From: Taibaiella sp.
GTDB lineage: Bacteria > Bacteroidota > Bacteroidia > Chitinophagales > Chitinophagaceae
Assembly (NCBI GenBank): GCA_019638495.1
Contig: JAHBTQ010000007.1
Coordinates: 114,757 to 178,756 of the forward strand
Length of the DNA stretch: 64,000 nucleotides
Direction of reading: 5' to 3'
This document shows, in pieces, positions 56,224 to 64,000 of this stretch. The first letter of the stretch is position 1. Each line of letters begins with the position of its first letter. The position numbers and the translations under genes are program-made. The notes under the pieces are model-generated. The model saw only the letters and a list, made by a program, of their open reading frames with translations, had not been told where the DNA came from and ran no database searches.

Positions 56224-58800
56224 ATGGGTTTGTTTTTGAGGGTAGTAATAAATTTGGTTTTGCTTTTGGTTGCTGAGTGTTGTTTCGCTCAGCAACCTTT
56301 GTCATTTAGCTACTCCCCTCCAAAGCGCGACGGTAGCATTGGGTATTTTCTTGACGATATGTCGCAGAAAGCGGGTGTTACTTTCTCTTATAGTTCGCGC
56401 TATGTGGACGTAACGCGAACAGTAAAAGCGGCAGATACTACTTCCTCCGTGGGGTCAATGCTCATGCAAATGTTTCGCCCGTCTGAGATCACCTGGCGTG
56501 TAGATCGCAACAAGATACTGTTGATGGGAGTGTCAGATGCAGACGATGATTCCGCCTCCTATGTGCTGATACACGGGTATGTAAAGGAGGCAGATAGCAG
56601 AGAAGCGGTTATAGGTGCAGCAGTATTTGTGCCGGGCACTTCTTTTGGTACCATCACTAACAATTATGGTTATTATGCATTGTCGATGCCGGCGACTCAG
56701 CAGCGCATTATAGTGGCCTATCTCGGTTTCGAAACAGACACGCTTAACTTGTCAAAGGAAGCCGGGCAGCGAAGAGATGTCTTTATGCAGGTAGGCAGGA
56801 ATCTGGGCGAGGTGCAGGTGCTTTCCTCTAAAGCACAAACTCAGGCCTCAAGCTTTCATCATGTGGCGCGAAGTGACATGAAGACGCGCGTTGTGCTGCT
56901 GGGAGAGAATGATGTAATTAAGACCGTTCAGAATTTACCGGGTGTGCAATCCGGTTCCGGCGCCGGAAATCTTGTCCTGGTTCGCGGCGGCGACCCCGGG
57001 CAGAACCTGCACCTACTTGATGGTGTGCCGCTTTACAATGTCGATCACTTCTTCGGGCTCACCTCTGTTTATAATTCTGATGCCATTAGGTCTGTAGACC
57101 TATACAAGGGCGCATTCCCGGCTCGTTTCGGCGGAAGAACCGCTTCCGTAATAGATGTAACAACAAAAGACGGAGACATGCAGCATTGGGGCGGTCAGTT
57201 CTCTATGGGCTTTGTAAAAAGCAGCCTTACTGTTGAGGGTCCACTCAAAAAGGATAAGGCATCCATTATGGTTTCCGGCAGGCGCACATGGATCGATGTG
57301 CTTTGGCGACCATTTACCAATGACGTTGCCTTTAACTTTTATGATCTCAACCTGAAGGCAAACTACATAGTAAATGCAAATAATCGTCTTTTTCTGAGCG
57401 TTTATAACGGCCGCGATCGTTTTGGGGTCAATTCTGGCGGCACCAACGCATCTACAAGTTGGGGAAACAGCACAATTAGCGCGCGGTGGAACAGTATTTT
57501 GCATCCGCGCCTGTTTGTCAATACCACACTTACCTATAGTGCATTTAATTACCTACTTCACGATAGACGAGGTATTTCTGAGGATGGTGCTATGACGCTC
57601 AGAGACGGATATAAAGGTGTATCCTGGGTAAAGGATATGGCTTTACGCTCAGTTCTTAATTGGAAGGTTGCATCAAACCATAATATTGAAACAGGTGTCA
57701 AACTGGCATATGCCCATTTCAACCCGGCGGAAGTACAGTACTTTTCGCAGAGTAACGTACCCGGTACACTGCCGGAAAGAGTGCATAGTAATGAACTGAC
57801 TTTTTTTGCGGAGGATGTTGTTAAGGTTGGTGGCAAGCTGAGCCTGATTCCCGGCATGCATTTCGCTAACTGGTTTAGCAAACAATTTGATTATTCCAGT
57901 ATACAGCCACGGTTCAGAGCAGAGCTCCTGCTGGGGCGCAGCCACATGTTGTATACTTCATATGCCCAGATGGCACAGTTTCTCCACCTTATCACTTCTA
58001 CAACTTACGGGCTGCCTGCTGATTTCTGGGTGCCGGGCTCATCCACCATTGAGCCTGAGGAGTCCTATACATCCACTTTTGGCTATCGTTTCAAGCCTGA
58101 AAAAAAATTCTTTTTCAATCTTGAGCTTTATCATAGGGACATAAGGAATGTTACTGCTTACGATCAGGGGAAAAACCTGTTTGACAATTCACTAAAGTGG
58201 GATGATAAGATAATCCAGGGCAAGGGCTGGAGTTATGGTGTAGAAGCGTTGCTGCGTACGCAACTGGGAAGAGTAAATCTTTCAACAGCATACACATGGT
58301 CTCGTACCACGCGCCAGTTTGCACAGATAAATGATGGTGATCCCTTCCCCTATCGTTATGACCGCCGGCACAATTTTAAAATTGCGGCACTCTATCAGCG
58401 ATCTGCCAATTTTGACATCACTGCCAACTGGATGTATATGAGTGGCGAGGCTATCACAATTCCGGACCAGATCTATCCTGATTTCGACAACAACCTCCTT
58501 ATCAGTCAGGCTTCGACTATTATTAACAGTTCTAACTATACCTACAGCTACGCTAAGTGGAATGGCTATCGGCTGCCGCCTATTCATCGTCTCGATGTAG
58601 GTATGAACTTTACGAAACGCTACAAGCGTGGCTGGGAGAGAACCTGGTCTATCGGAGTGTTTAACGCGTATGCTCGGCGCAATGTGATGTTTGTAGATGT
58701 TTCGTCCGAAACGGACGCATCCGGAAATGAACGTTTTAAACTAAAGGGTGTAAGCGTACTTCAGTTCATTCCTTACGTTAACTATAGACTAAAGATCTGA
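56224..58800 (+). CDS. TonB-dependent receptor with STN signalling domain
   Basis: An 858-residue outer-membrane protein with a signal peptide (to about CFAQ, residue 23). An STN domain (about 30-110, FLDDMSQKAGVTFSYSSRYVDVTRTV) is the part that contacts FecR. A carboxypeptidase-regulatory-like domain (about 118-200, VLIHGYVKEADSREAVIGAAVFVPG) and a plug (LGENDVIKTVQNLPGVQSGSGAGNLVLVRGGDPGQNLHLLDGVPLYN) follow, then a beta barrel to residue 858 ending in INYRL-like YVNYRLKI. It is the signalling receptor of the sigma/FecR system. The ligand is unknown; a DUF4249 lipoprotein gene follows (1-nt overlap). Confidence 0.92.
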   Translation: MGLFLRVVINLVLLLVAECCFAQQPLSFSYSPPKRDGSIGYFLDDMSQKAGVTFSYSSRYVDVTRTVKAADTTSSVGSMLMQMFRPSEITWRVDRNKILLMGVSDADDDSASYVLIHGYVKEADSREAVIGAAVFVPGTSFGTITNNYGYYALSMPATQQRIIVAYLGFETDTLNLSKEAGQRRDVFMQVGRNLGEVQVLSSKAQTQASSFHHVARSDMKTRVVLLGENDVIKTVQNLPGVQSGSGAGNLVLVRGGDPGQNLHLLDGVPLYNVDHFFGLTSVYNSDAIRSVDLYKGAFPARFGGRTASVIDVTTKDGDMQHWGGQFSMGFVKSSLTVEGPLKKDKASIMVSGRRTWIDVLWRPFTNDVAFNFYDLNLKANYIVNANNRLFLSVYNGRDRFGVNSGGTNASTSWGNSTISARWNSILHPRLFVNTTLTYSAFNYLLHDRRGISEDGAMTLRDGYKGVSWVKDMALRSVLNWKVASNHNIETGVKLAYAHFNPAEVQYFSQSNVPGTLPERVHSNELTFFAEDVVKVGGKLSLIPGMHFANWFSKQFDYSSIQPRFRAELLLGRSHMLYTSYAQMAQFLHLITSTTYGLPADFWVPGSSTIEPEESYTSTFGYRFKPEKKFFFNLELYHRDIRNVTAYDQGKNLFDNSLKWDDKIIQGKGWSYGVEALLRTQLGRVNLSTAYTWSRTTRQFAQINDGDPFPYRYDRRHNFKIAALYQRSANFDITANWMYMSGEAITIPDQIYPDFDNNLLISQASTIINSSNYTYSYAKWNGYRLPPIHRLDVGMNFTKRYKRGWERTWSIGVFNAYARRNVMFVDVSSETDASGNERFKLKGVSVLQFIPYVNYRLKI

Positions 58801-59831
58801 TGAAGAATCGTGTTACCGGGGTGATATTGGGTTTGCTGGGGCTTATTTGCTTCGCCTGGACCGGCTGCATGAAGACGCTAGACCTTCCTGCCGGCGGTGC
58901 CGAAAGGAAGATCGTGCTCATGGGCGAACTTGTTGTCGGCGATACAATTCATTTCCGTGCCGGGCAGAGTGTACCTTTATCAGCCGGCAGCGACATGACC
59001 TTCTCAGTCCCTGATGCTCTTCTGCTCACTATCGATGATGGCGTTTCTACCCGAACAATTTCAGGGACGGAGGATTCTCTTTCGTCTCGTTTGCACACGC
59101 TGCTGTGTACCGCGGGAGGTACCGTCGCACCAGCTACGACTTATACAATTACGGCCGTGCATCCTGGTATGCCTGTTGCTACCGCCTTAGTTCAGGTTCC
59201 GGGGCCGGTTGATGCTGTTATACTCGATACTGCTACGGTGATCTACAACACAGATACTGTCCTCCGCTTTCGTGTGCGTATACACGACGACGCTTCCAGA
59301 AGCAACTACTATGTTTTTGAGTGCCTGAAGCAGTACATGGATGTTACTGCACAGTTTTTTTACCAGGGGGTGTGGTTGCCGGTAAGTGAGAATCGTAAAC
59401 TCTATAACCAGCAATTGGCAGCGGGTAGTCTGCAGGAACGCAGTGACACATCCTACTACAACAGGTTTTTCCGAAAGGCTGTCTACACCAACGACAACAA
59501 TACGGAGAATGCATATATCAATGGCCTCACTGCACAGCAAAGCAGGATTCTACTTTCAGACCGCACATTCAACGGACAGGATTATACAACTGATGTATAT
59601 GTTCAGTTGCCCCCATCAACTGACAGCGTTAAGGGGCTGACGCACTTCTACATAAAGAGCGTTAGCGCTGACTATTTCGAATTCCTCAAGGCATATCAGC
59701 AGACCGATGGTGCCAGCGCCTTTCTTTCGCTAAGTGCACCTGCCAAGGTGGGGTCCTACGTTACTAACGGCGCTGGTGTTATTGGTGGCGTGTCGCAAAA
59801 CAAAGTGAGCTATTTATTTGACACCTGGTAG
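58800..59831 (+). CDS. DUF4249 domain lipoprotein (receptor partner 1)
   Basis: A 343-residue lipoprotein with a signal peptide ending in the lipobox FAWTGC (around residue 22). The mature part is beta-rich (VLMGELVVGDTIHFRAGQSVPLS...), and IDDGVSTRTISG plus YYVFECLKQYMD match the DUF4249 family. DUF4249 proteins are regularly encoded after TonB receptors in Bacteroidota and are thought to be outer-membrane lipoproteins that cap or assist the receptor, by analogy with SusD. The start codon overlaps the receptor stop (TGATGA), so translation is coupled. Confidence 0.85.
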   Translation: MKNRVTGVILGLLGLICFAWTGCMKTLDLPAGGAERKIVLMGELVVGDTIHFRAGQSVPLSAGSDMTFSVPDALLLTIDDGVSTRTISGTEDSLSSRLHTLLCTAGGTVAPATTYTITAVHPGMPVATALVQVPGPVDAVILDTATVIYNTDTVLRFRVRIHDDASRSNYYVFECLKQYMDVTAQFFYQGVWLPVSENRKLYNQQLAAGSLQERSDTSYYNRFFRKAVYTNDNNTENAYINGLTAQQSRILLSDRTFNGQDYTTDVYVQLPPSTDSVKGLTHFYIKSVSADYFEFLKAYQQTDGASAFLSLSAPAKVGSYVTNGAGVIGGVSQNKVSYLFDTW

Positions 59832-59889
59832 CTAGTAGGTTCGTAGGGGTAAATGATGGTTTTTGCGTCTTAATGCAAATTACCATCGT

Positions 59890-62199
59890 ATGAATTTGTT
59901 GCGGAACTTGCTAGTATCTGTTTTGGTATTCTCCACCTTGAGCGCGCGGGCACAAAAGGTAACCATAAGCGGATACGTCACAGAAAAGAAAAGCGGAGAA
60001 ACTATTCCGGGCGCTGTTGTATATGTGCCTGCGGTCAATGCCGGCACCGCTACAAATACTTTCGGGTTCTTTTCCCTTACTATCCCTGCGCAAACAGCAG
60101 ATATTCTTGTATCCACTGTAGGCTATGCGCCCGCTACCATACATCTGGCCGCTATTGCAGACACATCCTTGAGTATTCAGTTGGAATCAGCAAGCGAACT
60201 GAAAGAAGTAGTTGTCTCCGGGAAGAAGAGTGCAGTACAGTACCGTACCCTTATGAGTTCTATCGATCTTCCTGTGGAGACCATCAAGTCGCTTCCGGCC
60301 TTCCTTGGCGAGGTAGATGTAATGAAGGCCATACAATTGCTACCGGGAGTACAGGCAGGCAGCGAGGGGTCCTCGGGTATTTATGTTCGTGGTGGTAGTC
60401 CGGATCAGAACCTCATACTGCTGGATGGAGTGCCGGTTTATAACTCCAGTCATTTGTTCGGCTTCTTTAGCGTATTTAATGCTGATGCGCTCAAGAGTGT
60501 TGAGGTGATAAAGGGTGGCTTCCCTGCCCGATACGGTGGCCGTCTTTCTTCAGTCATAGATGTGAACATGAAGGAGGGTAACAAACAGAAGTTTCACTGC
60601 GAGGGCGGGGTGGGGCTCATTGCCTCCCGGCTCACGCTGGAGGGGCCCATCAAGAAAGATAAGTCGTCTTTCATGATATCCGGCCGCAGAACTTATTATG
60701 ACATTCTGGCCCAGCCTTTTATGCGAGGCCCTGTAAAGGCCGGCTATTATTTCTACGATATGAACAGTAAGGTCAACTTTAAGCTGTCAGAAAAAGACAG
60801 GTTGTATGTGAGCGGATACTTCGGTAATGATAAGTTCTATGCCCGTCAGCGCAACAATGGCCTTGCAGGAAGCGAGTTGTCTTCAACATTGAACACAAAT
60901 ATCAGGTGGGGGAATGTCACATCAGTTGCCCGGTGGAACCACGAGTATAACAACCGCCTCTTTGGGAATCTTACCGCCTATTACAGCCAATACAATTTCA
61001 ATGTCTTTTCCCGCATGCAGAACCGGTTTGCAAACATCAACGAGGAGTTTCTACTGAAATACGTTTCTGGGATCAACGACAAGGCAATCAAATACGACCT
61101 TGATTTCGTACCATCACCTACACATTCTTTAAAGTCAGGTGTTGGTTACGTGTATCATACCTACAAGCCGGGCGCAATGCAAACCCGAACAGCATTTAAT
61201 AGCACGGTGGAGGACACCACAATTGGTACTTCTGCGCTCTCTGCCGGAGAGACGGATATGTACATTGAGGATGACATCAAATGCTCTTCCAGGTTACGCA
61301 CAAACATTGGTTTGCATGCGACAGCGTTTGCTGTAAGGGGAAAGCTCTATCCATCACTTCAGCCGAGAGTTGGCGCGCGCTATCTGCTTAGCGATAAGGT
61401 GAGCCTTAAGGCATCATTTGTGCAGATGAATCAGTTCATACACCTGTTGTCAAACTCCTCTATAGGATTGCCCACGGACCTGTGGGTGCCGGTCACAGAC
61501 AAGGTGCCCGCCCAGAAGTCATATCAGGGCGCGGTTGGTGCCGCTTGGGGCGTGGCTGAGGGTGTAGAGCTCACGGTGGAGAGCTACTATAAGACCATGG
61601 ACAATGTTATAGAGTATAAAGAGGGCGCTAGCTTCTTTAACAGTGCCACTGGCTGGGAAGATAAAGTTGAGGTGGGCAAAGGGAAGAGTTATGGCGCGGA
61701 ATTCTTTTTGCAGAAGCGAAAGGGGAAATTCACCGGCATGCTTGGTTACACCTTGTCCCGCACTACGCGCCGGTTTGAGCACCTTAATGATGGCAAAGAA
61801 TTCCCTTACCGGTACGACAGGCGCCACGACCTGAAGGTGGCTGCGGTATATGCGCCCACTAAGAAGTTCGAGATAAGCGCTGACTGGGTATACGGCACAG
61901 GTAATGCCATCACATTGCCGGTTGGCTATTATACCGGTGAGGACAATAGTCTACAGCAGGTTTATAGCAGTCGCAACGGCTTCCGCATGCCGCCATATCA
62001 CCGTGCCGATATTAGTATGAAGTTCAAGAAAGCAACAAAGAGGGGAGAGTCAGCCTGGGTGGTGAGCGCCTACAATGTTTATAACCGAATGAACCCCTTT
62101 TATGTGTATAGTTCCACAAATGCATCGGGGAATGTTGTGTTTAAGCAGATGAGCCTGTTCCCTATCATTCCTTCTATCAGCTACCAGTTTAAGTTCTAA
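59890..62199 (+). CDS. TonB-dependent receptor without STN domain
   Basis: A 769-residue protein from the ATG at 59890 (the TTG at 59863 is rejected because the signal peptide MNLLRNLLVSVLVFSTLSARAQ starts here). A carboxypeptidase-regulatory-like domain (about 22-105, VTISGYVTEKKSGETIPGAVVYVP), a plug (VDVMKAIQLLPGVQAGSEGSSGIYVRGGSPDQNLILLDGVPVYNSSHLFGF) and a barrel ending in SYQFKF follow. It lacks the STN domain of the first receptor, so it is probably a transport rather than a signalling receptor, though the plug and barrel sequences are clearly related. A second DUF4249 gene follows. Confidence 0.92.
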   Translation: MNLLRNLLVSVLVFSTLSARAQKVTISGYVTEKKSGETIPGAVVYVPAVNAGTATNTFGFFSLTIPAQTADILVSTVGYAPATIHLAAIADTSLSIQLESASELKEVVVSGKKSAVQYRTLMSSIDLPVETIKSLPAFLGEVDVMKAIQLLPGVQAGSEGSSGIYVRGGSPDQNLILLDGVPVYNSSHLFGFFSVFNADALKSVEVIKGGFPARYGGRLSSVIDVNMKEGNKQKFHCEGGVGLIASRLTLEGPIKKDKSSFMISGRRTYYDILAQPFMRGPVKAGYYFYDMNSKVNFKLSEKDRLYVSGYFGNDKFYARQRNNGLAGSELSSTLNTNIRWGNVTSVARWNHEYNNRLFGNLTAYYSQYNFNVFSRMQNRFANINEEFLLKYVSGINDKAIKYDLDFVPSPTHSLKSGVGYVYHTYKPGAMQTRTAFNSTVEDTTIGTSALSAGETDMYIEDDIKCSSRLRTNIGLHATAFAVRGKLYPSLQPRVGARYLLSDKVSLKASFVQMNQFIHLLSNSSIGLPTDLWVPVTDKVPAQKSYQGAVGAAWGVAEGVELTVESYYKTMDNVIEYKEGASFFNSATGWEDKVEVGKGKSYGAEFFLQKRKGKFTGMLGYTLSRTTRRFEHLNDGKEFPYRYDRRHDLKVAAVYAPTKKFEISADWVYGTGNAITLPVGYYTGEDNSLQQVYSSRNGFRMPPYHRADISMKFKKATKRGESAWVVSAYNVYNRMNPFYVYSSTNASGNVVFKQMSLFPIIPSISYQFKF

Positions 62200-62209
62200 A
62201 ATCTTTTTT

Positions 62210-63109
62210 ATGCGTCTATATTTTGTTCTTTTTTTGTGTGCCTGCTCCGGCTTGTTCGTTTCCTGCGAAAAGGAGATTATGGTAAAGACTCCACCTTATT
62301 CGCCTGTATTAGCAGTGAATAGCACTGTGAATGTTGGCGATATTCCCTTGGTTTTCGTAACAAAGTCTGTAGGTGTGGCGGAATACAATCAAAACCACAA
62401 TTTGTTGGTTCAGAGCGCCAGGGTTTGGCTCTACAAGTCCGGTTTGTTGGCAGATAGCCTGATGTTCGAGCCTTCAGTGGGTGGTTATCTTGGTCATGTA
62501 GTGGTGGACCCCGGTGCAAATTATCAGCTCCAGGTCGTGGCCCCGGGTTTTGATACTGTGTCCGCTGTGGAAGCCGGTCCTGCACTTGTTCAGCTTTCTA
62601 AGGTTGCCCGTTACGCAAATGTTCGTTTGAGTGGGGAAGGAGATGTGCAGGATGAAATACGAATATCCTTCGACGATCCGGTCGCTCCGGGAGATTACTA
62701 CATCCTGAGCCTGAATCTGCAGGGCCCTGCCGGTGATTCTGCTATCCTTCTTGATTGTGTCAACACTACTGATGCCAGTGTAGAAAGTATCTACGATGAG
62801 CAAATTGACAATTCCACTTGCCTTAATGGTGCCGATATCTTCTTTCGCGATGAGTTATTTAATGGAAAGACGCATGAAATGAGGTTTTTCATCGATCATA
62901 AGCTGCTTTCTCGCATGGATAGCGGCGCGGTGTTCACGGTTTCGCTTCGTCACGTTTCAGAGGCATATTTCAGGTATAGAAAATCGTTCCTTTATGCATC
63001 GGAGAATGCAGGTAACCCATTTTCGGAGCCCATACGTGTTTACTCAAACGTGAAGGGCGGATATGGGATATTCGGTATACTAAATGACGATACAAGGACG
63101 CTGCCGTAA
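62210..63109 (+). CDS. DUF4249 domain lipoprotein (receptor partner 2)
   Basis: A 299-residue lipoprotein. The signal peptide (MRLYFVLFLCACSGLFVSC) ends in the lipobox FVSC. The mature part begins EKEIMVKTPPYSPVLAVNSTVNVGDIPLVFVTKSVG, a DUF4249 start, and contains VRLSGEGDVQDEIRISFDDPVAPGDYYILSLNL. It pairs with the receptor 10 nt upstream, making two receptor/DUF4249 pairs in tandem behind one sigma/FecR unit. A bidirectional terminator follows at 63119. Confidence 0.82.
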   Translation: MRLYFVLFLCACSGLFVSCEKEIMVKTPPYSPVLAVNSTVNVGDIPLVFVTKSVGVAEYNQNHNLLVQSARVWLYKSGLLADSLMFEPSVGGYLGHVVVDPGANYQLQVVAPGFDTVSAVEAGPALVQLSKVARYANVRLSGEGDVQDEIRISFDDPVAPGDYYILSLNLQGPAGDSAILLDCVNTTDASVESIYDEQIDNSTCLNGADIFFRDELFNGKTHEMRFFIDHKLLSRMDSGAVFTVSLRHVSEAYFRYRKSFLYASENAGNPFSEPIRVYSNVKGGYGIFGILNDDTRTLP

Positions 63110-63118
63110 TGTGGTATC

Positions 63119-63156
63119 CAGCAAAAAGGCCGGGCATGAGCCCGGCCTTTTTGCTG
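63119..63156. terminator. Bidirectional terminator between the DUF4249 gene and katG
   Basis: A perfect 17-bp stem (CAGCAAAAAGGCCGGGC / GCCCGGCCTTTTTGCTG) with an ATGA loop. The A and T runs inside the stem provide T tracts on both strands for the two convergent genes. Confidence 0.9.
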
Positions 63157-63170
63157 AAATTCAATCTATC

Positions 63171-64000
<830 letters not shown>

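Overview
The window is a chromosomal segment of a Bacteroidota bacterium, most likely a Chitinophagaceae-type (Sphingobacteriia/Chitinophagia) aerobe. The signs are Bacteroidota promoters (TTTG, about 19-20 nt, TAnnTTTG) instead of TTGACA/TATAAT, type IX secretion sorting domains of both kinds, a fused CcoN-CcoO cbb3 oxidase, an ECF sigma/FecR/TonB-receptor/DUF4249 locus, and many Bacteroidota-specific lipoproteins. Composition and codon use look even throughout, and no prophage, CRISPR array or insertion sequence was seen.

Layout. 1-2.3 kb (minus): end of a surface-glycan cluster (formyltransferase-like, polysaccharide deacetylase, GT4 glycosyltransferase). 2.4-14.5 kb: acetyl-CoA synthetase, an acyltransferase, a MauE/DoxX-thioredoxin protein, two small lipoproteins, UvrA, and a propeller sensor kinase with its LuxR-type regulator. 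14.7-18.4 kb: a large T9SS type A secreted protein with SBBP repeats. 18.6-25 kb: small membrane and stress-like genes, a LOG-family enzyme, an L,D-transpeptidase, an acetyl-CoA hydrolase/transferase and a DedA-like protein. 25-34.3 kb: the cbb3 oxidase operon (ccoS, ccoNO, ccoQ, ccoP, ccoG, ccoH, TauE/SafE), then a PAS histidine kinase and an unusual receiver-cNMP-HTH_Crp regulator. 34.4-38 kb: a T9SS type B secreted protein. 38.1-38.6 kb: two tRNA-Arg(CCT) copies flanking a GIY-YIG nuclease gene, the second copy carrying a palindromic insertion. 38.6-48 kb: a pentapeptide-repeat protein, a 1054-residue unknown, a J-domain/KTSC protein and a WG-repeat protein. 48-53 kb: an ArsR/AHSA1/DoxX/YdeI cluster and a BlaI/BlaR1-like pair with clear operators. 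53.3-54.4 kb: an AraC regulator and a stand-alone receiver. 54.7-63.1 kb: ECF sigma, FecR and two TonB receptor/DUF4249 pairs. 63.2-64 kb (minus): the C-terminal part of a catalase-peroxidase.

The strongest new signal is regulatory. Five intergenic regions between 19.0 and 31.5 kb each carry two CRP/FNR-like boxes (nTGAn-N4-nnCAn) with starts exactly 22 bp apart. At five of six promoters the boxes lie 29.5 and 51.5 bp upstream of the TAnnTTTG element; the sixth is shifted by 1 bp. The promoters serve the cbb3 operon, the acetyl-CoA hydrolase gene, DUF2158-LOG, two divergent hypothetical units, and the PAS-kinase/receiver-Crp pair itself. I infer that this pair is a compact FixL-to-FixJ/FixK-like cascade in which receiver and Crp output are fused in one protein that controls its own operon and respiration. 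The second structural oddity is the tRNA-Arg/GIY-YIG/tRNA-Arg cassette.
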